Assembly: GCA_039822785.1 (NCBI GenBank)
Contig: JBCBMO010000002.1
Span: 1 to 64,000 of the forward strand
DNA length: 64,000 nucleotides
Direction of reading: 5' to 3'
Source: Thermohalobaculum sp039822785
GTDB taxonomy: Bacteria > Pseudomonadota > Alphaproteobacteria > Rhodobacterales > Rhodobacteraceae
Positions 26,915-36,348 of the stretch are shown here, piece by piece. A model generated the notes under the pieces. That model had not been told where the DNA came from. It made no database searches and was given only the letters and a program-made list of their open reading frames with translations. Both the position numbers and the translations under genes were made by a program. Each line of letters begins with the position of its first letter. Positions within the stretch are counted from its first letter, which is position 1.

Positions 26915-28614
26915 AGCGGGCCTGCTTGAGCGAAGCCGAAGCGGTGCTCCTGGGCCTGCCAATCGAGTGGCACGCCGGCGCGCAGGATCACCGCGAGGGT
27001 CAGGGTCTCGGGTTGGCTGCCGTCGAGGATCGCCTGCTGGATCCGTGGAGAGAGGAAAGCGAGCGGTGCCCGGGTCCGGAGATAGGACGGTGAGTGGCCC
27101 CAGGCTCGGGCAACCTCGGTCAGCTTCCTGCCGGCCTTCATCTCGTCCACCCAGCGATGTGCCTCCGCCAGCTGTCGAACAAGCGTCGGATCAGGTCTCG
27201 GCTCCCGTTCCCCCGCGATGATGCGGGTCTCGACACCACGACGGCGCAGCTGGAACGACGCCGCGATCGACAGGGCGACCGGGGCGATCTCGTCGATGCC
27301 GAGGCCGAGGCGGTGGGCAACGGCGCTGGCGTCGAGGTCGAGAGAGAGAGCGCCGGCTGCAATACGCGCCGCGGCGAGGATAGGTCGCGCCGAGGCTGGA
27401 TCGACCCGCAGGGACTGAGCCAGCTCCGCCGTTCGCCCGGCGATCCGATCGGCCCGGACAGCATCCGGGACAGCGAGGATCGCCTGTCGCGCTGCAAGCT
27501 TCTCGAGATGCCCCGAGATCTCCCCGGCGACCGCCCGCTCGAGTGCAGGCGCCGGAAGGCGCCATCCACCCGGATCCTGCGCAGCGCCCCCGCTCAACAG
27601 CCGCGCTGACACGTAGTAACGCAGGCGCTTGCCCCGCCGCCCGGTATGCGATGGGGTCAGGCGATCGCCGGTCTCGTCGACGAGCTTGCCCGTCAGGGGC
27701 GACGTCATGCAGCCGTCAACTCGCGCTTCAGCCCCTTCACTGACTGTTCCACGGCGTCGGGCGCTTGCAGCCTGCAGCCTGTGCTCTACGCGTTCCCATA
27801 GGCTGTCCTCGATGATCGCCGCATGCTGCCCGTCATGGATCGCAGATTTGTGCCGGATTTTGCGGCGATAGACGGGGTTGGTGAGCAGGTAGTGGATCTG
27901 CCCGCGCGTGAGGGGATGCCCACCGCGGGTCTCGCCCTTGGCGAAGACCCGGCACTTCCACTGGATGCCCTGGCGCGCGACCTCTTCGGCGACGCGCCTC
28001 AGGCACCCCTCCTGCTCGTAGAGACGGAACAGCGTCCGAACCGTTGCGGCCTCGGTCTCGTTGACGACCAGTTCGCGCATCCTGGGATCGGGATGACGGT
28101 CATAGCCGAGCGGCGCGAGCCCGCCCATCCAGAGCCCCTTCTTCTTGCAGGCCGCGATCTTGTCGCGGATGTGCTGAGCTGTGACCTCGCGCTCCAACTG
28201 GGCGAAGAAGAGGAGGACGTTTAGCGTCAGCCTGCCCGTGGAGGTTGCAGTGTTGAACGCCTGGGTCACGGATACGAAGGAGCAGCCGGAGGCATCGAAG
28301 CGATCGACGAGCCTCGCGAAGTCGGCCAGCGAACGGGTCAGACGGTCGATCTTGTAGACCACGACCATCTCGATCCGCCCACCGTCGATGTCGGCGAGCA
28401 GCCGCTTCAGGGCCGGCCGCTCCATGGTCCCGCCCGAGACGCCGCCATCGTCGTAGCGCTGCACCACCGCCCGCCAGCCTTGCCCACGCTGGCTCGCGAT
28501 AAAGGCGGCGCGGGCCTCGCACTGGGCATCGAGCGAGTTGAAGTCCTGATCGAGGCCCTCCTCCGTCGACTTGCGGGTGTAGATTGCGGCCCGGACCATT
28601 CGCCGAGCGCTCAT
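26908..28614 (-). CDS. Large serine recombinase (resolvase + recombinase domains)
   Basis: A 568-residue site-specific recombinase. The catalytic serine is S16 in IYTRKSTEEG; the resolvase domain continues with FNSLDAQCEA, VVYKIDRLTRSLADF and AQLEREVTAQHIRDKIAACKKKGLWMGG. A recombinase domain follows (LTRGQIHYLLTNPVYRRKIRHK). The C-terminal third is a long alpha-helical region, with a helix-turn-helix-like KLTEVARAWGHSPSYLRTRAPL near the end. It appears intact. ATG 28614 overlaps the DUF2924 stop by four bases. Such enzymes integrate or excise mobile elements. Confidence 0.93.
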   Translation of the reverse strand: MSARRMVRAAIYTRKSTEEGLDQDFNSLDAQCEARAAFIASQRGQGWRAVVQRYDDGGVSGGTMERPALKRLLADIDGGRIEMVVVYKIDRLTRSLADFARLVDRFDASGCSFVSVTQAFNTATSTGRLTLNVLLFFAQLEREVTAQHIRDKIAACKKKGLWMGGLAPLGYDRHPDPRMRELVVNETEAATVRTLFRLYEQEGCLRRVAEEVARQGIQWKCRVFAKGETRGGHPLTRGQIHYLLTNPVYRRKIRHKSAIHDGQHAAIIEDSLWERVEHRLQAASARRRGTVSEGAEARVDGCMTSPLTGKLVDETGDRLTPSHTGRRGKRLRYYVSARLLSGGAAQDPGGWRLPAPALERAVAGEISGHLEKLAARQAILAVPDAVRADRIAGRTAELAQSLRVDPASARPILAAARIAAGALSLDLDASAVAHRLGLGIDEIAPVALSIAASFQLRRRGVETRIIAGEREPRPDPTLVRQLAEAHRWVDEMKAGRKLTEVARAWGHSPSYLRTRAPLAFLSPRIQQAILDGSQPETLTLAVILRAGVPLDWQAQEHRFGFAQAGPLP

Positions 28615-29021
28615 CGCTTGGCGCCCTCGCGGAGCCCGAAGAAGCGCGACCCTGACCAATGCGCGCCCGTGATCGCGCGGGCGATGGCACTGAGAGAGCG
28701 GTAGCGCTCTCCCCTCCAGCGATAGCCGTCTTCGAGCACGTCGACGACGTGGCTCACGCCATTCCATTCCCGGATCAGCCGGGCGCCGGGCCTGAGCTTC
28801 GGCGCCGATCGGCGCGCTTTCTCATGGTCGGCACGTGCCAGCCGCTTGCGGAGTTGCGCACCGATCCCGCCGTGGCGCCGGGCCTGGATCTCGAAGGCAA
28901 GGATACGCCGCAGCAAGGGGATGCTCTGATGCTTCGGCGCCACGCCGCCGAACTCCTCGGCCCAGAGACAGAGGAGCCCGGCGCGGTCCATTGTCTCGAT
29001 GGTACTGACTGTGACCGACAT
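28611..29021 (-). CDS. DUF2924 domain protein
   Basis: A 136-residue basic protein of the DUF2924 family, recognised from LRRILAFEIQARRHGG, the LKPGTRLIREWNG-like LRPGARLIREWNG segment and the ending GYRWRGERYRSLSAIARAITGAHWSGSRFFGL. The family has no assigned activity but is found constantly beside serine recombinases in alphaproteobacterial mobile elements. Its ATG at 29021 sits in the stop of the DUF3489 frame (TGATG), and its stop overlaps the recombinase start, so the trio forms one operon. Confidence 0.88.
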   Translation of the reverse strand: MSVTVSTIETMDRAGLLCLWAEEFGGVAPKHQSIPLLRRILAFEIQARRHGGIGAQLRKRLARADHEKARRSAPKLRPGARLIREWNGVSHVVDVLEDGYRWRGERYRSLSAIARAITGAHWSGSRFFGLREGAKR

Positions 29022-29250
29022 CACTCCGCCCCCGCGCTTTCGACGAGCCGGTAGACGCTGGCGCCCGCCGTCGAGCCCGATCCGGTCCGCTCGATGGCCA
29101 GGCCGTGCCGGCTCAGCCCGCTGATCGCGCCTGTACGGAGTGGCGCTGCCATCCCAGCTCAGCGCAAAGATGCGCCATCGTGGCGCCTTCTTCGGCCTGA
29201 AGGAACCTCTTCAGCGCCGCCGACTTCGTCGTCTTCCTCGGTGTCTTCAT
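29021..29250 (-). pseudogene. DUF3489 gene with a one-base frameshift
   Basis: From ATG at 29250 (GGAG site before it) the frame reads a small helical DUF3489-like start ending ...HLCAELGWQRHSVQ, then drifts to a stop after ARSAG. Shifting by one base at about 29132 restores the family-like continuation AISGLSRHGLAIERTGSGS, then ASVYRLVESAGAE, ending at the TGA at 29021-29023 immediately before DUF2924. This is a single-base deletion in a run such as CAGGCGCG, unless it is a sequencing error. The protein is normally a predicted DNA-binding partner of the recombinase/DUF2924 module. Confidence 0.75.
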
Positions 29251-29348
29251 GATGTGTCTCCGCGCTGGAACCGGGACGGCGGACTGCCGCCACCTGCACG
29301 GAGGCGAGCCCCGGGGGCACCGGGCTTGCCGACACTGACGCTCCGATC

Positions 29349-29357
29349 AACAGGGAA
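29349..29357. repeat. AACAGGGAA copy at the right edge of the recombinase module
   Basis: The same 9-mer core as the phased array at 26842-26914, in the same orientation, on the opposite side of the recombinase, DUF2924 and DUF3489 genes. A single short match could be chance, but its position in the regulatory gap upstream of the recombinase operon makes it worth recording. Confidence 0.4.
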
Positions 29358-29387
29358 GTTCAGCATCAACCTATCATAGTACACTCT

Positions 29388-29433
29388 CTATCGAACTCTT
29401 GATATGGTTTTTTGTTCGCTTTGTGTTCGATAG
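29388..29433. promoter_or_regulatory. Inverted repeat in the divergent control region of the island
   Basis: Perfect 9-base arms CTATCGAAC (29388-29396) and GTTCGATAG (29425-29433) flank an A+T-rich 28-base loop containing TTGATA and TTTTTTG. It lies between the divergent DUF3489-DUF2924-recombinase operon and the ParB-methylase gene, so it may be the operator and promoter area for both. The A+T-rich character contrasts with the coding DNA around it. Confidence 0.45.
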
Positions 29434-29509
29434 CGAGTGAGTCTCCCCTTGGGAGGCATTTGTGCAAGTCAGGGGCGCGGGGCGCCCACCGGAGGGGAAC
29501 AGCGAGGGC

Positions 29510-30816
29510 ATGACGATTGACAAGATCGAGCAGATCGCCCCGGGCGTTCTCAATCCCTGGGCGCGGAACGCCCGGACCCATTCCCGGCAGCAGATCCGAC
29601 AGATCGCAGACAGTATCGAGACCTTCGGCTTCACCAATCCGGTGCTCATCGACAGCATCGGCCCGGTCCTCGCCGGTCACGGTCGCGTGGAAGCGGCAAA
29701 GCTGCTGGGGCTTCAAAGAGTCCCCTGCCGGCGGATCAAGCATCTCAGTGCCGCCGAGAAGGGGCCTACGTCCTCGCCGACAACAAGCTCGCGCTGAACG
29801 CCGGTTGGGACGAGGACCTCCTCGCCAAGGAGCTCGGCGCCATCCTGGAGATCGAGGATCTGTCCTTCGACATCGGTATCACCGGCTTTTCGGTGGCTGA
29901 GATCGACGCCGCGCTGGGAGCGCCCGTGCCAAAGGAGCCAGGCGATCCGGCGGATGACATAGTGCCCATTGACGCTCCACGCCGTGTGCGCGCCGGCGAT
30001 GTCTGGGCGCTCGGACGCCATCGGCTGATGTGCGGCGATGCCCGGGACCCGGACGTGGTCGCGCTCCTCATGGATGGTGCGCGCGCCCGAATGGTCTTCT
30101 CCGACCCGCCCTACAACGTCGCGATCGACGGGCATGTCGGGAACTCCGGCCGGGTGCAACACCGCGAGTTCGCCATGGCCTCCGGCGAGATCACGACGCC
30201 GGAGTTCATCGCCTTCCTCGATGCCTCGTTGCGCAACATGGCAGATGCCAGTCTCGACGGCTCGATCCACTTCCTCTGTATGGACTGGCGCCACATGGCC
30301 GAGATGCTCGCTGCCGGCCAGGCCGTCTCCGACGAGCTCAAGAACCTCATCGTCTGGGTGAAGGACAACGGCGGCATGGGCAGCTTCTATCGCTCCCGCC
30401 ATGAACTGGTCTTCGCCTTCAAGAAGGGCACCGCGCCGCATATCAACAACTTCGAACTCGGCCAGCACGGCCGCGACCGCACCAATGTCCGGCAGTACAA
30501 GGGCGTCAACACCCTGCGGGCGCGCCGCATGGAGGAGCTCTCGCTCCACTCCACCGCGAAGCCCGTCGAGATGATCGCCGATGCGATCCGCGACGTCTCC
30601 GGGGGCGGCGAGATCGTGTTCGCTCTCTTTGGCGGCTCGGGCTCGACGCTCATCGCCGCAGAGAACACCGGCCGCTGCGGCGACCTCGTCGAATACGACC
30701 CGGGCTATTGCGATCGCATCCTCGCGCGCTGGCACACCATGGCCAGGGAAGCCGCTTCGCAACGCCTCTGCGGATGGACCCCGCCTGGTGCGGCCAACGT
30801 AGTGGCGGCCGAATGA
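29510..30816 (+). pseudogene. ParB-domain DNA methylase (N6/N4), frameshifted
   Basis: The first part (ATG 29510, to about 29760) encodes a ParB/Srx-type domain: LNPWARNARTHSRQQIRQIADSIETFGF, then PVLIDS...VLAGHGRVEAAKLLGL. A missing base near 29761 (AAGGGGCCTAC where AAGCGGGCCTAC is expected) sends this frame to a stop at 29797. The next frame continues exactly where expected (AYVLADNKLALNAGWDEDLL) into a methylase with catalytic DPPYNV and the SAM motif GEIVFALFGGSGSTLIAAEN, ending at 30816. As read, no full protein is made; a separate methylase piece could be translated from an internal start. Phage-like or element-encoded orphan methylases have this architecture. Confidence 0.85.
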
Positions 30817-31523
30817 GCGAGGATAAGCGCAGAGAGAGGCGTGCGCTCACGCCCCGCCCTGGATACGAGGGCGGCTATGCTAGGCCTCCGAAGCGCAGCC
30901 GTTTCAAGCCGGGCCAATCCGGCAACCCCAAAGGACGGCCCAAGGGCACGAAGAACAAGCGGCCTGCGCTGCATGAAGAGCGGCTGAAGGCGATCATCCT
31001 CGACGAAGCCTATCGCAGGATCACCGTGCGCGAGGACGAGCACAGCGTAACGATCCCCATCGCGCAGGCGGTCATGCGCTCGCTTGCGGTCTATGCCGCG
31101 AAGGGACAGCACCGCGCACAGCGCCTCTTCTCAGAGCTTCTCGCCTCAACCGAAAGCGCGAATAAGCTGCTGAACGTTGAGTGGCTGGAGACGGCGATCG
31201 AGTACAAGGTCCAGTGGGAGAGGGAGCTCTGGCGGCGCGAGCAGCTGGGTATCACCCATCTGCCCGACCCCCTGCCCCATCCCGACCAGGTACGCATCGA
31301 CCTCCAGACAGGCACGGCGCGCGTCGCCGGCCCGATGTGCGAAGAAGACAGACCCTAGTTCGACTGGATCCACGAACGAAAGGCCGAGTGGGAGGAAGAA
31401 CTCGGCTTCCTGACCGACGAGCGCGCCGCCAGCGACAATCCAGAAGAAATCGCCTTGCTCGATAATCAGATCGCACACGCACGCCGAATCGTCGACCTCA
31501 TCAAACAGGCGCTCGGAGAGTGA
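30813..31523 (+). pseudogene. DUF5681 protein gene with an in-frame amber codon
   Basis: ATG 30813 overlaps the methylase stop (ATGA). The N terminus has the DUF5681 hallmark RFKPGQSGNPKGRPKGTKN at about residues 33-51. Translation stops at TAG 31356-31358 after 181 residues, but the same frame continues without further stops to TGA 31521-31523 with a coherent charged tail (FDWIHERKAEWEEELGFL, then EEIALLDNQIAHARRIV). A CAG-to-TAG change is the simplest explanation. The truncated 181-residue product might still fold because the DUF5681 part is complete; function unknown. Confidence 0.8.
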
Positions 31524-31997
31524 GGCCACCGCCGCGCCGTCGGTCGCACCTGCCGGACGGCTCCTGGACAGCCAATGGCAGGCCTCAAAGCAAACCGCAG
31601 TGAGCGGCCCTTCAGACCCCCGGAGTAGGCATCGATTTGGAACGCATCATTCGACGATCGGGGCGGAAAGCTGACCTTCGCTGTGCCCGCGAACGTGCGG
31701 CTCTGCTAGACCAAGAAGCGGGCGCGCGGCGATTCTGAAGAGTTCGCCTTCTTGTCGTCTGAAGGGCCTCACCTGCTTGTCGTTGCCGCGGTGACGGGAT
31801 GACAGTACACACCGCTGAGCGGGAATGAGCTTGCCTGAGTGCATTTCCAATGCCTAGTTTTGATGGGGCGCAGCTGTGTTGGAAATCGCGATTTGCAATA
31901 ATGAGAACAATGCTTCGAGCAGGTTCGAGTATGAAGCGGTCGCAGAGCTGGAATCGCATGCGCAATGCTCATCCAGTTCTAGAAACGTACAGATCCA
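31524..31997. other. Non-coding spacer before hsdR
   Basis: 474 bases with no convincing gene. It becomes less G+C-rich towards hsdR. A segment at about 31665-31705 (GGAAAGCTGACCTTCGCTG) resembles, in reverse orientation, the degenerate intergenic repeat family noted near 48.9, 55.3 and 57.7 kb (CAGCGAACGGCAGCTTTCC type), but the match is weak. The hsd promoter should be in the last 150 bases; no clear -35/-10 pair stands out. Confidence 0.5.
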
Positions 31998-34900
31998 ATG
32001 AGTGCCATTACAGTAGCAGGCAAAGCAGAACGCGATCTTGAAGAGGGTCTAGTCGCTAGGCTGCGTGATCTTAAGTATGAGCATCGCCTCGATATCCGAG
32101 ATCGAGCAACGCTGGAAGAGAACTTCCGGCAGAAGTTTGAACAACTCAATCGTGTCACGCTCACCGATGGCGAATTCCAGCGATTGCTCGATGAAATCGT
32201 TACCGCAGACGTTTTCACAGCGGCTCGAATCCTGCGCGAGCGGAACAACTTCACGCGCGATGACGGCACGCCACTGAACTACACGCTCGTCAACATTAGG
32301 GACTGGTGCAAGAATTCCTTTGAAGTCGTCAACCAGCTCCGCATCAATACGGACAACAGCCACCATCGCTATGACGTCATTCTCCTGATCAATGGCGTGC
32401 CGGTCGTTCAGATCGAACTGAAGACTCTCGGCATAAGCCCGCGTCGTGCTATGGAGCAGATCGTCGATTACAAGAACGACCCTGGCAACGGCTACACTAG
32501 AACCATTCTATGCTTTTTGCAGCTCTTCATCGTGAGTAATCGCGATCGGACGTTCTATTTCGCGAATAACAATACGCGGCATTTTGCCTTCAATGCCGAC
32601 GAGCGCTTTCTGCCGGTCTATGAGTTCGCGGATGTCGAAAACAAGAAGATTGTACATCTCGACAGCTTCGCCGAAACGTTTCTTGCGAAGTGCAGCCTCA
32701 GCCAGACGATCAGCCGCTATATGGTTCTGGTCGCAAGCGAGCAAAAGCTCCTGATGATGCGGCCCTATCAGGTCTACGCAGTGAAGGCGATTGTCGACTC
32801 TATCGCCCAGGACTGCGGCAATGGCTACATCTGGCACACGACGGGCAGCGGCAAGACGCTTACGTCCTTCAAAGCGTCAACGCTCTTGAAAGACAACCCT
32901 GACATCGAGAAATGCCTTTTCGTCGTTGATCGTAAGGATCTCGACCGGCAGACACGCGACGAGTTCAACAAGTTCCAGGAAGGCTGCGTCGAAGAAAACA
33001 CGAACACTGCCTCCCTTGTGCGTCGCCTCCTTTCGGACGATTACAGCGACAAGGTCATCGTCTGCACGATTCAGAAGTTGGGACTTGCGTTAGACGAGAA
33101 CAGCAAGCGCAACAAGCAACAGAAAAAGGGCGGCAAAAAGAGCTTCAAGGAACAGCTGGAGTCCCTGCGCGACAAGCGCATCGCCTTCATCTTTGACGAA
33201 TGCCATCGGTCCCAGTTTGGAGAAAACCACAAGGCAATCAGGGAGTTCTTCCCGCGCGCCCAGCTCTTCGGGTTCACGGGAACACCCATCTTCGATCAGA
33301 ACGCCGCACAGCAAAAGATCGAAGGCACTCAAGCCAGCATGAAGACGACGGAAGATCTCTTCCAGCAGCGCCTTCACACCTACACGATCACTCACGCCAT
33401 TGAAGACGGCAACGTCCTTCGGTTCCATGTCGACTATTTCAAACCGCAAGGCAAATCCCTGCCCAAGCCGGGCGAACCTCTGGCAAAGCGAGCGGTGATC
33501 GAGGCGATCTTCGCCAAGCATGACCAAGCCACTGGTCAACGCCGGTTCAACGCCCTGCTTGCCACATCGTCGATCAACGACGCGATCGAATACCACGCAC
33601 TCTTCAAAACCATGCAGGCCGATAAGTTGGCGGACGACCCCAGCTTCCGACCATTAAACATCGCCTGCGTCTTCTCCCCGCCTGCCGAAGGCAATGCCGA
33701 CGTCAAGCAGATCCAGGAAGACCTTCCGCAGGAAAAGGAAGACAACGCCGTCGAGCCGGAGAAGAAGAAGAAGGCGCTGAAGGCCATCCTTGCCGACTAC
33801 AACGCCCGCTACGGTACCAACCACAAGATTGGCGAATTCGACCTGTACTATCAGGATGTGCAGAAGCGCATCAAAGACCAACAATGGCCCGATGCCGACC
33901 TGAAGAAGGCTTACCCCAATCAGCCACACCACAAGATCGACATAACGATTGTCGTCGACATGCTGCTGACCGGCTTCGACTCAAAGTTCCTGAACACCCT
34001 TTACGTCGACAAGAACCTGAAGCATCACGGCCTGATCCAAGCCTTCTCGCGCACCAACCGCGTGCTGAACGCGACCAAGCCCTATGGCAACATCCTAGAT
34101 TTCCGCCAACAACAGGCCGCGGTCGATGCTGCCATCGCGCTGTTCTCTGGCGAAGCCGCAGCCGAAAAGGCCCGCGAAATCTGGCTGGTCGACAAGGCTC
34201 CCGTGGTCATCCAGAAACTGGAAACGGCAGTTCAGAAGCTCGACGCCTTCATGAAATCCCAGGGCCTCGATTGCGCCCCGGAAGCCGTGCCCAACCTCAA
34301 GGGCGACGCGGCGCGTGCGGCGTTTATCGAGCATTTTAAAGAGGTCCAGCGGCTCAAAACCCAGCTTGATCAGTACACCGATCTGACCGACGAAAACCGC
34401 GGTGACGTTGAACAGGTCCTGCCGCGCGACAACCTGCTTGGCTTCCGGGGTGCCTACTTGGAAACGGCCCAACGCCTGCGAGCCCAGCAGGGCAAGGGCA
34501 TCGATCAGGACGATGGCACGCCGAGCCAGGACGCCGACCAACTGGACTTCGAGTTCGTCCTCTTCGCCTCGGCCGTGATCGATTATGACTACATCATGGG
34601 ACTGATCGCCCGCTATTCCGAGGCGACGCCCGGCAAGCAGAAGATGAGCCGCGAGGAGCTGATCGGCCTGATCCAGTCCGACGCCAAGTTCATCGACGAG
34701 CGCGAGGATATCGCCGCCTATATCAACACGCTCAAGGCGGGCGAAGGGCTTAGCGAAAAGGCCATCCGCGACGGTTACAGCCGCTTCAAGGCGGAGAAGA
34801 ACGCGGCGGAACTGGCGGACATCGCGGGCAAGCACGGGCTGACCACCGAGGCGCTTCAGGGCTTTGTCGACACCATCCTGCAACGCATGATCTTTGACGG

Positions 34901-35051
34901 CGAGCGGCTCACCGACCTGATGGAGCCCCTTGGCCTGAACTGGAAGGCGCGGCGGGTGAAGGAACTGGACCTCATGGCCGACCTTATGCCGCTGCTGCTC
35001 AAGCGGGCCGGTGGGCGCGAGATTTCGGGGCTGAGCGCTTATGAGCAGTAA
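31998..35051 (+). CDS. hsdR: Type I restriction endonuclease subunit R
   Basis: A 1017-residue motor-nuclease subunit that translocates and cuts foreign DNA. The PD-(D/E)xK nuclease is N-terminal: the aspartate in HHRYDVILL (about residue 125) and the E-x-K in PVVQIELKTLG (about 135-142). The helicase has Walker A TTGSGKT near 281-287, the DECH box at about 400 (FIFDECHRS), GFTGTPIF and the later motif GFDSKFLNTLYVDK with QAFSRTNRV. All parts are intact. It overlaps hsdS by 11 bases. Codon use and base composition are less G+C-rich than the core genes, supporting transfer. Confidence 0.95.
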   Translation: MSAITVAGKAERDLEEGLVARLRDLKYEHRLDIRDRATLEENFRQKFEQLNRVTLTDGEFQRLLDEIVTADVFTAARILRERNNFTRDDGTPLNYTLVNIRDWCKNSFEVVNQLRINTDNSHHRYDVILLINGVPVVQIELKTLGISPRRAMEQIVDYKNDPGNGYTRTILCFLQLFIVSNRDRTFYFANNNTRHFAFNADERFLPVYEFADVENKKIVHLDSFAETFLAKCSLSQTISRYMVLVASEQKLLMMRPYQVYAVKAIVDSIAQDCGNGYIWHTTGSGKTLTSFKASTLLKDNPDIEKCLFVVDRKDLDRQTRDEFNKFQEGCVEENTNTASLVRRLLSDDYSDKVIVCTIQKLGLALDENSKRNKQQKKGGKKSFKEQLESLRDKRIAFIFDECHRSQFGENHKAIREFFPRAQLFGFTGTPIFDQNAAQQKIEGTQASMKTTEDLFQQRLHTYTITHAIEDGNVLRFHVDYFKPQGKSLPKPGEPLAKRAVIEAIFAKHDQATGQRRFNALLATSSINDAIEYHALFKTMQADKLADDPSFRPLNIACVFSPPAEGNADVKQIQEDLPQEKEDNAVEPEKKKKALKAILADYNARYGTNHKIGEFDLYYQDVQKRIKDQQWPDADLKKAYPNQPHHKIDITIVVDMLLTGFDSKFLNTLYVDKNLKHHGLIQAFSRTNRVLNATKPYGNILDFRQQQAAVDAAIALFSGEAAAEKAREIWLVDKAPVVIQKLETAVQKLDAFMKSQGLDCAPEAVPNLKGDAARAAFIEHFKEVQRLKTQLDQYTDLTDENRGDVEQVLPRDNLLGFRGAYLETAQRLRAQQGKGIDQDDGTPSQDADQLDFEFVLFASAVIDYDYIMGLIARYSEATPGKQKMSREELIGLIQSDAKFIDEREDIAAYINTLKAGEGLSEKAIRDGYSRFKAEKNAAELADIAGKHGLTTEALQGFVDTILQRMIFDGERLTDLMEPLGLNWKARRVKELDLMADLMPLLLKRAGGREISGLSAYEQ

Positions 35052-36348
35052 GGGGAAATCATCTGCCGTGGCGAGCGGCGGGGCGGCGTTAGTGCCTGAA
35101 CGGCGTTTTCCCGAGTTCAGGGGTGCTGGGGGTTGGGAGAATGTTTCCCTTGGCTCCTTGGTGTCGATAAGCACCCAAAAGGTTGGGGACAAGACATGTG
35201 TTCCGATGAGCATCACTTCTGGCGTTGGTCTTGTCACCCAAATGGAAAAATTTGGGCGGATCATCGCTGGAGATTCGTACAAGAATTATTTGCAGCTTCA
35301 GAAGAATGACTTCGCCTACAACAAGAGCGCGACAAAAGAATACCCAGAAGGGTTTATTGCGCTTTACACAGATGAAGAACTTGCTGCCGTCCCCAACAGC
35401 ATATTCACCTGCTTCCGCATCAAGGGCAAGGCGGCATCCCCGAAATATTTGAACTACCTATTTCTGGTCAATCTGCACGGGCGGTGGTTGCGAAAGTTCA
35501 TTGAAGTTGGTGCCCGAGCCCATGGGTCTCTCAGCATCAGCAACAGTGATCTGTTGGCTTTGCCCGTACCGATCCCAGCCGGTCCAAATTCTCTCAGGGA
35601 ACAACATAAGATTGCCGACTGTCTGGACTCGGTGGACGCGCTTATTGCCGCGCAGGCGCGGAAGGTGGAGGCGCTGAAGGCCCACAAGAATGGCCTGATG
35701 CAGCAGCTTTTCCCCCAGGAAGGCGAAACCCAACCCCGACTCCGCTTCCCCGAGTTCGAAGGAGCGGGTGAATGGGAGGTTCGGACGATTGGAGAGATGT
35801 TTAGCCTCATAAATGGATGCGCCTTCAAGCCTGAGGATTGGCAACCGAGCGGGACTCCGATCATCCGCATCCAGAATCTGAATGACCCATCCGCAAAGTT
35901 TAATTACACCCAAAAGCCAGTGCCAGAACGAAACCGCGTCGAAACAGGCGATTTACTATTTGCTTGGTCTGGAACGCTGGGCTCGTCTTTTGGTGCTCGT
36001 ATTTGGAATGGCCCGTCGGGCGTCTTAAATCAGCATATCTTCAAGGTGATGATGGATGAGAAGAAGGTAACATTACAGTTCGCATTGCTGGTTCTTGCGA
36101 GAGTTGAAGAAGAAATTGCAAGAAGGACGCATGGGTTCAAAGCTTCGTTCGTCCATGTAAAGAAGTCTGATCTTGTTAAAATTGAGATGCTACTTCCATC
36201 GCCCCGCGAACAACAGCGCATCGCTGAGTGCCTCGCCTCCCTCGACGAACTCATCTCCGCCGAGGTTCAAAAGCTCGACACGCTCAAGACCCACAAGAAA
36301 GGGCTGATGCAGCAGCTCTTCCCCAGGGTCAGGGAGCTTAACGCATGA
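35041..36348 (+). CDS. hsdS: Type I restriction-modification specificity subunit S
   Basis: A 435-residue DNA-recognition subunit with two target-recognition domains, residues about 20-165 and 235-385, each followed by a conserved helical spacer containing REQHKIADCLDSVDALIAAQARKVEALKAHKNGLMQQLFP and its near copy REQQRIAECLASLDELISAEVQKLDTLKTHKKGLMQQLFP (quoted in part: EQxxIAxCL and GLMQQLFP). The internal repeat is expected for an HsdS that recognises a bipartite site. The variable domains are notably A+T-rich. It is coupled to the next gene by an ATGA overlap. Confidence 0.95.
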   Translation: MSSKGKSSAVASGGAALVPERRFPEFRGAGGWENVSLGSLVSISTQKVGDKTCVPMSITSGVGLVTQMEKFGRIIAGDSYKNYLQLQKNDFAYNKSATKEYPEGFIALYTDEELAAVPNSIFTCFRIKGKAASPKYLNYLFLVNLHGRWLRKFIEVGARAHGSLSISNSDLLALPVPIPAGPNSLREQHKIADCLDSVDALIAAQARKVEALKAHKNGLMQQLFPQEGETQPRLRFPEFEGAGEWEVRTIGEMFSLINGCAFKPEDWQPSGTPIIRIQNLNDPSAKFNYTQKPVPERNRVETGDLLFAWSGTLGSSFGARIWNGPSGVLNQHIFKVMMDEKKVTLQFALLVLARVEEEIARRTHGFKASFVHVKKSDLVKIEMLLPSPREQQRIAECLASLDELISAEVQKLDTLKTHKKGLMQQLFPRVRELNA

